Positions 25,709-34,484 of a stretch of 64,000 nt of DNA are shown one piece after another. The notes under the pieces are model-generated. The model saw nothing but the letters and a program-made list of their open reading frames with translations. It did no database searches and was not told the DNA's origin. The DNA comes from Haliea sp. Its GTDB lineage: Bacteria > Pseudomonadota > Gammaproteobacteria > Pseudomonadales > Halieaceae. A program made the translations under genes and the position numbers. Each line of letters starts with the position of its first letter. Position 1 is the first letter of the stretch. The stretch is taken from contig JADJAL010000015.1 of NCBI GenBank assembly GCA_016704305.1, positions 62,001 to 126,000 on the forward strand. Reading direction: 5' to 3'.

Positions 25709-26884
25709 ATGCTGATTAATTTTTTCCATGGACTCAAAGACGCCGGCGTGCCGGTGACGACGCGCGAGTTGCTGGATCTGCTCGAAGGGCTGAAAAAGCA
25801 CGTCGTGTTCGCGGATATTGACGAGTTCTATTATTTCAGCCGCACCTGCATGGTCAAGGACGAGAAGTATTTCGACAGGTTTGACCGTGCGTTCAGTTTG
25901 CACTTCAAGGAGCTGGAAGCGCTGGATGACATTATCGAAGCGCTGATTCCCGACGATTGGCTGCGCTCGGAATTCCTCAAGAACCTCACCGATGAAGAAA
26001 AAGCCAAGATCGAGTCGCTCGGGGGCCTAGAAAAGCTGATCGAGGAATTCAAGAAGCGTCTGGAGGAACAAAAGAAGCGGCACGAAGGCGGCAACAAATG
26101 GATTGGTACCGGCGGTACCTCGCCCTTCGGGCAGGAGGGTTTTCACCCGGAAGGCATACGTGTCGGGCCCAACGGCCGGAACAAAAAAGCTGTCAAAGTC
26201 TGGGACAAGCGCGAATACAAGAACCTTGATGACAACGTGCAACTTGGCACTCGCAATATCAAGATTGCGATGCGCCGGTTGCGCAAGTTTGCCCGCACCG
26301 GTGCCGCCGATGAGCTGGACCTGGACGATACGATCAGTTCCACCGCGCGCAACGCCGGTCTGCTGGACATCAAGATGGTGCCGGAGCGGCACAATGCGGT
26401 GAAGGTGTTGTTGTTTCTGGATGTGGGCGGTTCGATGGACCCGCATGTCAAGGTCTGCGAGGAGTTGTTTTCCGCGGCGCGCAGTGAGTTCAAGCATCTG
26501 AAGAGTTTTTACTTCCACAATTTCCTCTACGAGAGCGTGTGGAGCAACAATATCCGCCGCCACAATGAGCGCACGCAGCTGCTCGATATCCTGCACAAGT
26601 ACAGCCACGACTATAAAGTCGTGTTTGTGGGCGACGCGTCGATGTCGCCGTATGAAATCGTGCAGCCGGGCGGCTCGGTGGAGCATTGGAACGAGGAATC
26701 CGGCGAGATGTGGATGCGCCGTGTACGGGATGTCTACGATAAGGTGATCTGGCTGAATCCGGTGCCGGAGGAAGATTGGCAGTACACGCAATCGGTGGCG
26801 ATCACGCACCAGCTGATGGAGGGCCATATGTACCCACTTACGCTGCGCGGCATGGAAGAGGGCATGGCCTACCTTTCCAAATAG
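25709..26884 (+). CDS. VWA-domain CoxE-like protein
   Basis: A 391-residue partner of the MoxR ATPase. The N-terminal half is helical and charged, with a coiled-coil-like segment (about 105-135, LEKLIEEFKKRLEEQKKR). The C-terminal half is a VWA/CoxE domain with a MIDAS-like FLDVGGSMDPH, LKSFYFHNFLYE and FVGDASMSPYEI. Such pairs are known in CO-dehydrogenase maturation (CoxD/CoxE) and elsewhere; no Cox structural gene is here, so the client is unknown. GGAG precedes the ATG by about 8 bases. The 3' end overlaps the convergent methyltransferase gene by 16 bases. Confidence 0.9.
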   Translation: MLINFFHGLKDAGVPVTTRELLDLLEGLKKHVVFADIDEFYYFSRTCMVKDEKYFDRFDRAFSLHFKELEALDDIIEALIPDDWLRSEFLKNLTDEEKAKIESLGGLEKLIEEFKKRLEEQKKRHEGGNKWIGTGGTSPFGQEGFHPEGIRVGPNGRNKKAVKVWDKREYKNLDDNVQLGTRNIKIAMRRLRKFARTGAADELDLDDTISSTARNAGLLDIKMVPERHNAVKVLLFLDVGGSMDPHVKVCEELFSAARSEFKHLKSFYFHNFLYESVWSNNIRRHNERTQLLDILHKYSHDYKVVFVGDASMSPYEIVQPGGSVEHWNEESGEMWMRRVRDVYDKVIWLNPVPEEDWQYTQSVAITHQLMEGHMYPLTLRGMEEGMAYLSK

Positions 26885-27645
26885 GTGGCGTAGGCGATCA
26901 GGCTTGCAGTGACGGCGACGTTCAGCGACTCCACGCCGTTGCGCATCGGGATCGACAGACGTAAATCGGCGAGTGCGCCGACCGCCGCACTCACGCCTTC
27001 GGTTTCATTTCCCAACACGTAAATGCAGAAGTTTTGTTCCCTGTGCCCAAACAGAGAGTGTGTCGCCTGCGCCTCCAGCGCACACACCTGCGCGCCGTGT
27101 TCCTGGCAGCGTTTCAGCGCCTCCGGCAGGCTGGCGCACAGCAGCAGTGGCGCCCGGTACAACGTGCCTGCGCTGGCCTTTATCACCAGCGGACCCAGGG
27201 CCGCCGTACCTTTGCGTGGCAGCAGTATGCCGTCGATGGCGCCGGCTGCCGCCGAGCGGATGATCATGCCCAGGTTTTGCGGATTGGTGATGCCATCGAG
27301 AGCCAGTAGTCGACGCGGTTGCGCCGCGGGCTCAGCGAGGAAATCATCGAGCTGGCGAAACGAGGGACACAGCACATCCACGGCTACGCCCTGGTCCTGC
27401 TTGCCATTTTTGGAGATACGCGCCAGTTCCCCACGGCTGTGGATTTTGATGGGAACACCCAAGCGCTTGGCGCTCTTTATGATCTCGCCGACGATACCGC
27501 CTTCCCGATTATTCTCGGCCAAGTGCAGGGCATGGCAGACCAGTGTTTCATTCTGCAGCGTTTCCAACACGGGATTGCGGCCGTAGACCGTCAACACGCG
27601 ATCGAAGAATGCTCGCTTTTCGGTGTAGTCAGACGAGTCGGACAT
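26869..27645 (-). CDS. TrmH/SpoU-family RNA 2'-O-methyltransferase
   Basis: A 258-residue SPOUT methyltransferase. The N-terminal substrate-binding domain (VLTVYGRNPVLETL) precedes the knotted catalytic domain with all three SpoU motifs: motif 1 ITNPQNLGMIIRSA, motif 2 YVLGNETEGVSA and motif 3 LSIPMRNGVESLNVAVTASL. The layout resembles RlmB (23S rRNA G2251), but other TrmH members look alike, so the target base is not assigned. Confidence 0.9.
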   Translation of the reverse strand: MSDSSDYTEKRAFFDRVLTVYGRNPVLETLQNETLVCHALHLAENNREGGIVGEIIKSAKRLGVPIKIHSRGELARISKNGKQDQGVAVDVLCPSFRQLDDFLAEPAAQPRRLLALDGITNPQNLGMIIRSAAAGAIDGILLPRKGTAALGPLVIKASAGTLYRAPLLLCASLPEALKRCQEHGAQVCALEAQATHSLFGHREQNFCIYVLGNETEGVSAAVGALADLRLSIPMRNGVESLNVAVTASLIAYATYLER

Positions 27646-27698
27646 GGGAAGCTATCGGTGTAGGGTAAATAGGCGGTCGCAGATAGCGGCACGCAGGC

Positions 27699-28604
27699 TC
27701 ACGTAACAGTGTCGCGACCACTCGCCAGCGCGGTGACACGATCCGCCGATTCCTTCATTCGCGCCGCAATCTCCTCTACCTGCGCCCCGGTAATCGCCTT
27801 GTCCAAAGAGCCGGCGACGAAGCACATCACGGGCAGTTCCTTGAAGGCGAATACGGGCACAGTGATGGTGCTGACTTCGTAGCGCGCCTTGGGATCAATG
27901 CGGTCGAGGTGGTAGTGCTCATCGCATAAATCGTGTTGATATCGGTTGGCCGCCTCGTCCAGCTCCGGCAGGCTCCAGGAATTGTGGATGCGCGTCAATT
28001 CGGCGCGCAGCGCCACTTCTGTCTGGGTTTTCAGGCTGACTTCATAGCCACGCGCGCGGATCGCAATCAGCGACACGCGCAGTTTCTGGTCCAGCTTTTC
28101 GTTGTAACCGCCTCGCGACTCGTGTGCTCGCGTGAGCCAGGCTTCCAGGTATTTGGCGTCGGAAAAAGCAGTAAAACACGCGGCTACCGGGGCTGTATTG
28201 GGCAGGCGCAAACCCAGTTGGAAGGAGTCGATCAGCGGCGTGGCGCGGCCGTACAGCGCCAGCAGTACCTGATGTAACTTGGAGCGCCCGGTCACGGCAA
28301 AGCCGATCCCCAGATCAGTCTGCAGACGCTCCAACTCCGGTCGTGCGTATTCGAGAACGGGAAACTGCGCGAAAGCCGCATTGCCAGCGGCGATAATGGA
28401 CGGACCTAGGCGATAGGCCTTGGTCTTGGGGTGCTGCACCAGAAAACCGTAGTTCGCCATCGTGGTAAGGATCGCGTGACAGGTAGCCTTGTTAAGATTC
28501 AGCCTGCGGGTCATTTCAGTAAGCCCGAAAGCCTGCTGTGGATTCGCCATCAACAAATCGAGGATGGCCAGTGCTCGCGCGGTGGGTTGGGAAAAAAGTG
28601 CCAC
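27699..28604 (-). CDS. IclR-family transcriptional regulator
   Basis: A 301-residue regulator with an N-terminal winged helix-turn-helix (RALAILDLLM...GLTEMTRRLNLNKATCHAIL) and a C-terminal IclR effector-binding domain (LGIGFAVTGRS, ITVPVFAFKELPVMCFVAG). The start is GTG 28604 preceded by GGAG. No catabolic operon is adjacent; the divergent neighbour is a glutaredoxin-like gene. The effector and targets are unknown. IclR regulators often control aromatic or short-chain carbon use, so the amidohydrolase set at 42-44 kb is one conceivable but distant target. Confidence 0.9.
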   Translation of the reverse strand: MALFSQPTARALAILDLLMANPQQAFGLTEMTRRLNLNKATCHAILTTMANYGFLVQHPKTKAYRLGPSIIAAGNAAFAQFPVLEYARPELERLQTDLGIGFAVTGRSKLHQVLLALYGRATPLIDSFQLGLRLPNTAPVAACFTAFSDAKYLEAWLTRAHESRGGYNEKLDQKLRVSLIAIRARGYEVSLKTQTEVALRAELTRIHNSWSLPELDEAANRYQHDLCDEHYHLDRIDPKARYEVSTITVPVFAFKELPVMCFVAGSLDKAITGAQVEEIAARMKESADRVTALASGRDTVT

Positions 28605-28660
28605 TGTGATACTCCAGGGGTCTCGTTAAGCTCGCTCTAGCCCGAGGGTGCTGCTGCGGT

Positions 28661-28680
28661 ATATAGTTTATATTGTTGTA
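28661..28680. promoter_or_regulatory. AT-rich island between IclR and grx genes
   Basis: TATATAGTTTATATTG stands out in a GC-rich 194-base divergent spacer. It has near dyad symmetry and could hold the -10 box(es) and an autoregulatory site for the IclR protein. Confidence 0.35.
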
Positions 28681-28798
28681 CTTGGCCGCGCATCTTACCG
28701 CCTGCCGGTACCGTTATTCAAGTTTTACTGTCGCAGCCTTTACCACGCGCTGTACCTCAGGCTGAGGACAGCGAATCGGTGGATGCCGTGGAGATCAT

Positions 28799-29038
28799 GT
28801 GAAGATATTCAGGCTTTACGGCACCAGCGCTTGCCATCTGTGCGAGACGGCAGCCGGCATGGTGACTGAGCAAATAGCAGCCGCTCAGGGAGCGGACTTC
28901 GAGGAGGTGGATATCAGTGAATCGGAGGTGCTGTTTGAAAGTTATAGCCTGCGAATCCCGGTGTTGCAGCATCCTGACAACCGCGAACTGAGCTGGCCTT
29001 TTACGCCGTCACAACTACAGGCATTCCTGTCATCCTGA
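28799..29038 (+). CDS. glutaredoxin-like protein (DUF836 type)
   Basis: A 79-residue thioredoxin-fold protein with the redox motif CHLC in YGTSACHLCETA, a strand resembling DFEEVDISES, the cis-Pro region RIPVLQ and a closing SWPFTPSQLQAFL. This matches the short glutaredoxin-like family. The start is GTG 28799, because the adjacent ATG runs into TGA. Its partner is unknown. Confidence 0.85.
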   Translation: MKIFRLYGTSACHLCETAAGMVTEQIAAAQGADFEEVDISESEVLFESYSLRIPVLQHPDNRELSWPFTPSQLQAFLSS

Positions 29039-29056
29039 CGGCTGCGTGTTTAGGTG

Positions 29057-29491
29057 CTATTTCCCTACTCGTACGGCAAGCACGTCACACGTGGCGCCGT
29101 GCATGACGCCGTTTGCAGTGGAACCCATCAGCAGCGCCAGACCGTGGCGGCCGTGACTGCCGACGACGATCAAGTCCGCCCCGAGTTCCTTGGCGGTGCC
29201 GTGTATTTCGACTTCCGGTTTGCCCAGCACGATGTATTGGTGTTGTTCGTCGATATTATTGCGCTCGGCGAAACGGCGCATCTGCTGTGTGGCTTGTTGG
29301 TGAATTTCTTCCTGAATGCCTGAGAAATCCATGGGAATATCGCCGCCATAGGCAAAGCTGAGCGGTTCGATCACATGGATGAGGTGCAACTGGGCACCAT
29401 TGGCGTCAGCGAGCGCACGGGCGCGCTGCACCACGGGCGTGGAATCCTCGCTTAGATCAATAGCGACCAGAATTTTGGTGTATTGGGACAT
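29057..29491 (-). CDS. universal stress protein (UspA family)
   Basis: A single-domain UspA protein of about 144 residues with the N-terminal YTKILVAIDLSEDS and the ATP-binding G-x2-G-x9-G-S/T motif (VGSHGRHGLALLMGSTANG). It is thus likely of the nucleotide-binding class. I chose the second of two adjacent ATGs (29491) because GGAG lies 7 bases upstream; ATG 29494 is nearly as good. Confidence 0.92.
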   Translation of the reverse strand: MSQYTKILVAIDLSEDSTPVVQRARALADANGAQLHLIHVIEPLSFAYGGDIPMDFSGIQEEIHQQATQQMRRFAERNNIDEQHQYIVLGKPEVEIHGTAKELGADLIVVGSHGRHGLALLMGSTANGVMHGATCDVLAVRVGK

Positions 29492-29611
29492 CATTGCACT
29501 CCAGCTCGTAAACTCAGGCTTCATTTATAGCATAGAATGTCTGTCAGGCAACCGGTCGGGGCGTGGGTTGTTGTAAAGAAGCCTTTTGGTTGATCTGAAT
29601 CAGGTGAATGG

Positions 29612-30058
29612 ATGCTCACTTTCCTGCTTATTGTTTTTGTGCTCGCGTTAGCGCTTGCGCCATTGCTGCACTTCCTTCCCTCCAGGCGACAGCGAAAACT
29701 GGCTCGCCTGCGTGAGTATGCCGCTGTCCACGGTTTGTTTGTAGAATTTCGCCAGGTCCCGGACGCTGGGGAGGGTACAAGACCGGTACGGGATCTCATC
29801 TACTATGGCAAGCGATTTCCAACCAGTCGCATCCGCACGGTAGAGTCCGCCGCGTGGATAAAGCCACAGACGGGCTGGCGCAGCGCGGGACTGCGACGTC
29901 CACTGCCCGCGCCAGTGGCGGAATTGGCCGTCGCTGTCATTGCCGCCAGCGTCGATCAATTCAGTTGTGGCGTGTACTGGACAGAGGACGCAGAAGAGGA
30001 GGGTGTGGAGCAAATTCGGCAATGCCTGGAGCGCTGGTGCGAGCTGTTGATGCAGTGA
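29612..30058 (+). CDS. conserved hypothetical single-pass membrane protein
   Basis: A 148-residue protein with an N-terminal transmembrane helix (FLLIVFVLALALAPLLHFLP) followed by a basic stop (SRRQRKLARLREYAAVHGL) and a soluble domain. No catalytic motif is seen. It sits directly upstream of topA, where Pseudomonas also has small conserved hypothetical genes. The topology suggests a cytoplasmic or membrane-associated soluble domain. Confidence 0.8.
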   Translation: MLTFLLIVFVLALALAPLLHFLPSRRQRKLARLREYAAVHGLFVEFRQVPDAGEGTRPVRDLIYYGKRFPTSRIRTVESAAWIKPQTGWRSAGLRRPLPAPVAELAVAVIAASVDQFSCGVYWTEDAEEEGVEQIRQCLERWCELLMQ

Positions 30059-30172
30059 CGGTTGGCTTTTTCTCTTGACCCAAACGCCGTAGCGACTTAT
30101 ATATGCCCCCTTTTTGCGCCGCTAGGCTGCGCAATTCTCGGACTTTTGGACGTAAGTGTAAGCAAGGAGTGT

Positions 30173-32830
30173 ATGGGAAAATCACTGGTTATCGTGGAGT
30201 CACCGGCAAAGGCCAAGACTATCAACAAGTATCTTGGGCCGAACTTCATCGTAAAATCGAGCATCGGGCACATCCGGGACCTGCCGACATCCGGTGACGG
30301 CAATAGCACAGCCGATCCAAAGGAGAGGGCTGCACAGGCCGCTCGCACGCGCAAAATGGATCCGCAGAAAAAAGCGACATACAAGAAACAAAACGCGCGG
30401 CAGCAACTTGTGCGCAGGATGGGCATCGACCCGGAGAGTGGCTGGGCCGCGACCTACCAGATACTGCCTGGCAAGGAGAAAGTCGTCAGTGAGTTGTCCA
30501 AACTGGCCGCTAATTCCGATGCCATCTACCTCGCGACCGACTTGGACCGCGAGGGTGAGGCCATTGCCTGGCACTTGAAAGAAGCGATCGGTGGCGATCC
30601 TGCCCGCTATCAGCGGGTGGTCTTCAACGAGATTACCAAAAAGGCAATCACCGAGGCATTCGAGCATCCCTCGAAACTGGATATGAACCGCGTGAATGCG
30701 CAGCAGGCGCGTCGCTTTTTGGACCGGGTGGTGGGCTTCATGGTGTCGCCCCTGCTGTGGTCCAAGGTGGCCAGGGGTTTGTCCGCCGGACGCGTCCAGT
30801 CAGTCGCTGTGCGCTTGATCGTTGAGCGCGAGCGTGAGATACGCGCCTTCGTGCCCGAGGAGTACTGGGAAATTCATGCCGATCTCGCCACGACAAAGGG
30901 CGAGGAAATCCGTTTCCAGGTACGCAAGCACAACGGTGAAGAGTTTCGCCCGGGCGAGGAAGCGGTAGCGCAGGCCGCCGTCGCTGCACTGAAAAAATTG
31001 CCGTATGTCGTCAGCAAGCGGGAGGACAAGCCGACACGTTCCAGGGCGCCGGCGCCGTTCATCACTTCCACGTTGCAGCAGGCGGCCAGCACCCGGCTAG
31101 GCTTTAGCGTGAAAAAAACCATGATGATGGCGCAGCGGCTGTACGAGGCCGGTTACATCACCTACATGCGCACGGACTCGACCAACCTGAGCGCGGATGC
31201 CGTGGAGGCTTGCCGCGCCTATATCGCGGCCAGCTACCCGCCGCAGTACCTGCCTGAGCAGCCGCGGGTTTTCTCCTCGAAAGAAGGTGCACAGGAGGCC
31301 CACGAGGCTATCCGTCCTTCAGACGTGAATGTGCCCCACTCAGCCTTGAATGGCATGGAGCGCGATGCCGAACGTCTCTATGAACTTATCTGGCGCCAGT
31401 TTGTGGCCGGGCAAATGCCCGATGCCGAGTATACATCTACAGTCGTAACCACGACGGCGGGCGATTATGAACTCAATGCCAAGGGGCGCATCATTCGTTT
31501 TGACGGCTATACCCGTGTCCTGATGGCTGCCGGACGCAAGAATGAGGATGCTGTCCTGCCCGATGTGCAACAAGGCGAGGCGCTCAAGTTGCTCAAACTC
31601 GACCCGGCTCAGCACTTCACCAAGCCTGCGTCCCGTTACGGTGAAGCGAGCCTGGTGCGTGAATTGGAGAAACGCGGCATCGGACGGCCATCGACCTACG
31701 CGTCCATTATTTCCACGATCCAGGAACGCGGCTATGTCCGGCTGGAGAACAAACGCTTCTACGCCGAGAAGATGGGCGATATCGTCACCCAGCGTTTGCA
31801 GGCCAGCTTCACAGAACTGCTGGACTACGGCTTCACGGCCTCCATGGAAAAGCACCTCGACGAGGTCGCCCAGGGCCAGCTGGAATGGCACCAGTTGCTG
31901 GACAATTTCTACGCGGAGTTCAGCACGCTGCTGGAAAAGGCCGAAGAGGCGGAGCCCGCCGGAATGCAGCCAAACCAGCCGACCATGACGGACATCCCGT
32001 GCAGCACCTGCGGTCGACCGATGCAGGTGCGAACCGCGAGCACCGGTGTGTTTCTCGGTTGTTCCGGCTACGCGTTACCGCCCAAGGAGCGCTGCAAGAA
32101 CACCATCAACCTGACGGCGGGTGACGAGGCGATCATGGAGGACGCTGACGATGAAGCGGAATCACGCCTGTTGCGGAGCAAGCACCGCTGTAGCTTGTGC
32201 AACACTGCCATGGACAGTTACCTGATTGATGAACGTCGCAAACTGCACGTGTGTGGCAACAACCCTGATTGTCCCGGCTTCGAAGTGGAGGAGGGCAAGT
32301 TCAAGATCAAGGGCTACGATGGCCCCACGTTGGAATGCGACAAATGCGGCGCACAAATGCAGCTGAAAAACGGCCGCTTCGGCAAATATTTCGGCTGCAC
32401 GGCGCCTGAATGCAAAAACACCCGCAAGCTATTGCGCGGAGGCGAGGCAGCCCCGCCAAAAATGGACCCGGTGCCCATGCCGGAGCTGCAATGTCAGAAG
32501 GTCGATGACCATTATATATTGCGCGATGGAGCTGCCGGATTGTTTCTTGCCGCCAGTCAATTTCCCCGCAATCGCGAAACACGTGCGCCACTGGTAAGCG
32601 AGCTGGTCGCGCACAAGAGCGAGATTGATCCCAAGTACAGCTTTTTGTTTAGCGCACCCGCCAAGGACGATGACGGCAATCCGGCGCAGGTACGCTTCAG
32701 TCGCAAGACGAAAGAGCAGTACGTTATGACAGAGGTTGACGGCAAGGCCACTGGTTGGAAGGCGTTTTACAACAAGGGCAAGTGGAAAGTGGAGCATGCC
32801 ACTGTCCAGCGCGCCGCTAAAAAGGCCTGA
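30173..32830 (+). CDS. topA: DNA topoisomerase I
   Basis: A type IA topoisomerase that relaxes negative supercoils. The 885-residue protein starts at ATG 30173 with AGGAG four bases upstream. The Toprim domain shows VIVESPAKAKTINKYLG and ATDLDREGEAIAWHL, and the active-site Tyr is in GYITYMRTDS (about residue 328). Three C-terminal four-Cys zinc ribbons follow: CSTCGRPM, CSLCNTAM and CDKCGAQM, each with its second Cys pair. A further C-terminal domain with Lys-rich end completes the E. coli-like architecture. Confidence 0.97.
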   Translation: MGKSLVIVESPAKAKTINKYLGPNFIVKSSIGHIRDLPTSGDGNSTADPKERAAQAARTRKMDPQKKATYKKQNARQQLVRRMGIDPESGWAATYQILPGKEKVVSELSKLAANSDAIYLATDLDREGEAIAWHLKEAIGGDPARYQRVVFNEITKKAITEAFEHPSKLDMNRVNAQQARRFLDRVVGFMVSPLLWSKVARGLSAGRVQSVAVRLIVEREREIRAFVPEEYWEIHADLATTKGEEIRFQVRKHNGEEFRPGEEAVAQAAVAALKKLPYVVSKREDKPTRSRAPAPFITSTLQQAASTRLGFSVKKTMMMAQRLYEAGYITYMRTDSTNLSADAVEACRAYIAASYPPQYLPEQPRVFSSKEGAQEAHEAIRPSDVNVPHSALNGMERDAERLYELIWRQFVAGQMPDAEYTSTVVTTTAGDYELNAKGRIIRFDGYTRVLMAAGRKNEDAVLPDVQQGEALKLLKLDPAQHFTKPASRYGEASLVRELEKRGIGRPSTYASIISTIQERGYVRLENKRFYAEKMGDIVTQRLQASFTELLDYGFTASMEKHLDEVAQGQLEWHQLLDNFYAEFSTLLEKAEEAEPAGMQPNQPTMTDIPCSTCGRPMQVRTASTGVFLGCSGYALPPKERCKNTINLTAGDEAIMEDADDEAESRLLRSKHRCSLCNTAMDSYLIDERRKLHVCGNNPDCPGFEVEEGKFKIKGYDGPTLECDKCGAQMQLKNGRFGKYFGCTAPECKNTRKLLRGGEAAPPKMDPVPMPELQCQKVDDHYILRDGAAGLFLAASQFPRNRETRAPLVSELVAHKSEIDPKYSFLFSAPAKDDDGNPAQVRFSRKTKEQYVMTEVDGKATGWKAFYNKGKWKVEHATVQRAAKKA

Positions 32831-32947
32831 TTTTTATCCATACGTAAACCACGGGACTTGTATCGCAATTCCGTGATAGAGATTGGTCGCACCCCTGCAC
32901 CCGCTGTTAAAGTGCAGAGGTGCGATAATGTACAAGAGGTCAAGTGA

Positions 32948-33202
32948 GTGGCGACATCCCTGTTGGAAATTGTTGATCGAGGTGAGGGGGAAATTGTGTT
33001 GCAGCGGGTGGACAGGGATGCAGAGCCCTTGTTAACGATCAGTTTTTCCGCGGAGGCACTGCTTTACATCAGGGACAATGCGGTTGAAGTTGCCAAAGCG
33101 ATGATCCAGGCTGCAATCCATGCTGCAGTGGTCATTTCCGAGCGAGGAGACGGCGATGTGGAAGAGCCGGTAGGTGCGAGCACGCTGCGCGTTCTGCACT
33201 AG
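32948..33202 (+). CDS. small conserved hypothetical protein next to topA
   Basis: An 84-residue protein with no recognised domain: an N-terminal acidic region, a central beta-like ISFSAEALLYIRDNAVEVAKAM and an Ala-rich helix. GTG start with AGAGG upstream. Pseudomonas has a similarly small gene between topA and the lexA-sulA locus, so a conserved family member is likely. Its stop overlaps the convergent lexA stop. Confidence 0.7.
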   Translation: MATSLLEIVDRGEGEIVLQRVDRDAEPLLTISFSAEALLYIRDNAVEVAKAMIQAAIHAAVVISERGDGDVEEPVGASTLRVLH

Positions 33203-33801
33203 ATACCTCGACGCAACACCCCCACACTCAGGCCTTCGATTGCGAACGCCTGTTCCCGCAAGTCGACGATGATCGGCTGGTAGTCCTTGTTTTCCGGCAA
33301 CAGATGCAGCAGGTGTTTCTGGTTGGTCCGCTGCAGGCGTTTCACGGTGACGTCATTTTCAATACGCGCAACGATGATGTCGCCATTTTTGGCAACAGGT
33401 GTACTGTGCACCGCCAACAGGTCGCCGTCGAGAATTCCTACTTCAATCATGCTGTCGCCCTGCACGGTGAGGAAGTAGTCTGCGCGGGGCTTGAAGAAAT
33501 TTGCCGGAAGGTCACAGTAGTCCTCAATGTGCGCCTCGGCGAGGACCGGATTTCCGGCCGCAACCCGCCCAATGATGGGAATGCCCGAGCTTTCCGGCAG
33601 CCGTATCCCCCGGGATGCACCGGCAATCATTTCAATGGCGCCCTTGCGGGCAAGCGCTTTGAGATGCTCTTCGGCGGCGTTGGCTGACTTGAAACCGAGT
33701 TTCTGTGCAATGTCAGCGCGCGTGGGCGGGTAGCCGGTTTCGTCGATGTGCTGGCGCACGATGTCGAGTACCTGTTGTTGTCGCTGTGTAAGCTTTTCCA
33801 T
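33199..33801 (-). CDS. lexA: SOS repressor LexA
   Basis: Repressor of the SOS regulon that self-cleaves when bound to RecA-ssDNA. The 200-residue protein has an N-terminal winged helix (LTQRQQQVLDIVRQHIDETGYPPTRADIAQKLG). The Ala-Gly cleavage site is in GRVAAGNPV, the catalytic Ser in VQGDSM and the catalytic Lys in VAKNGDIIVAR. ATG 33801 was chosen over an upstream in-frame start because it gives the family N-terminus and the SOS boxes lie just before it. No sulA-like gene is adjacent. Confidence 0.97.
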   Translation of the reverse strand: MEKLTQRQQQVLDIVRQHIDETGYPPTRADIAQKLGFKSANAAEEHLKALARKGAIEMIAGASRGIRLPESSGIPIIGRVAAGNPVLAEAHIEDYCDLPANFFKPRADYFLTVQGDSMIEVGILDGDLLAVHSTPVAKNGDIIVARIENDVTVKRLQRTNQKHLLHLLPENKDYQPIIVDLREQAFAIEGLSVGVLRRGI

Positions 33802-33813
33802 CACTTCTGCGCT

Positions 33814-33829
33814 CTGTGGATTTATACAG
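33814..33829 (-). promoter_or_regulatory. SOS (LexA) box 1
   Basis: CTGTGGATTTATACAG fits the CTG-N10-CAG consensus exactly and lies 12 bases upstream of the lexA start, so it overlaps the transcript leader. Confidence 0.85.
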
Positions 33830-33832
33830 TTA

Positions 33833-33848
33833 CTGTAATTATATACAG
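33833..33848 (-). promoter_or_regulatory. SOS (LexA) box 2
   Basis: CTGTAATTATATACAG fits CTG-N10-CAG and contains the -10 box of the lexA promoter. Together with box 1 it forms the tandem autoregulatory arrangement also seen at E. coli lexA; centre-to-centre spacing is 19 bp. Confidence 0.9.
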
Positions 33849-33865
33849 CATCCCGGTATTTGCAA
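33838..33865 (-). promoter_or_regulatory. lexA promoter
   Basis: On the minus strand: TTGCAA (33865-33860), a 16-bp spacer and TATAAT (33843-33838) inside SOS box 2, so bound LexA would block RNA polymerase. Confidence 0.8.
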
Positions 33866-34069
33866 TCACGGCGAAGCCCCGTCACTACACAAACCGCTGG
33901 AAGCGAGCGCCGCTTGCACCGCCGATGTACTGGGCAGCAACTGTGACTACAACATCAAAAAGTGAAAGAACGCGTTCGGGGACGCACGCGCTGATCAGGG
34001 ACGGGGGCCTGAAAGGGTGGGTGGGCGAATCTGCCTGACAGGGACGTGCAGCGTCAGGCTGGTTGCTAG

Positions 34070-34291
34070 CTACGCTTGTGCCGGAAACGCCTGTTGTTTA
34101 TAAGCTATGTAAGCAAGCAGTACAGCGGCTAACTCAATAGCTGCGATCAGGAAAATAGTCTCGGTGCTGAATATCGCTGCGAAGGCCGCGCCACTGGCGG
34201 CGGCGAAATTGAATGTCAGTCCCAGGTTCAGAACCGATATCGCGACCATGATGGTTAGCACGAGCACATTAAGCTGTTTAACGGCAACCAT
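34070..34291 (-). CDS. small two-helix membrane protein
   Basis: A 73-residue protein not recognised. It has two hydrophobic helices (LNVLVLTIMVAISVLNLGL and FLIAAIELAAVLLAYIAY) separated by an Ala/Phe-rich loop. A strong ribosome site (GAGGAGG, 8 bases before ATG 34291) supports that it is translated. It lies just downstream of the PQQ dehydrogenase on the same strand, about 190 bases away. Confidence 0.7.
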   Translation of the reverse strand: MVAVKQLNVLVLTIMVAISVLNLGLTFNFAAASGAAFAAIFSTETIFLIAAIELAAVLLAYIAYKQQAFPAQA

Positions 34292-34484
34292 TTTTTGCTG
34301 CCTCCTCTTTACGACACGAATCGAGCTTTTTTCGGACGCGACAGGGTAACACTAACAGTAGGAACGGACTACACGCAAGGGTTGGGCAGCCTCGAAAAGC
34401 CACATGGCGGGGTGTTACACCGCGCCAACTTGCTTGCAACCCTCGTTACGCTGCCCGACTACAATGCGACCGCAACCCTGGGAA

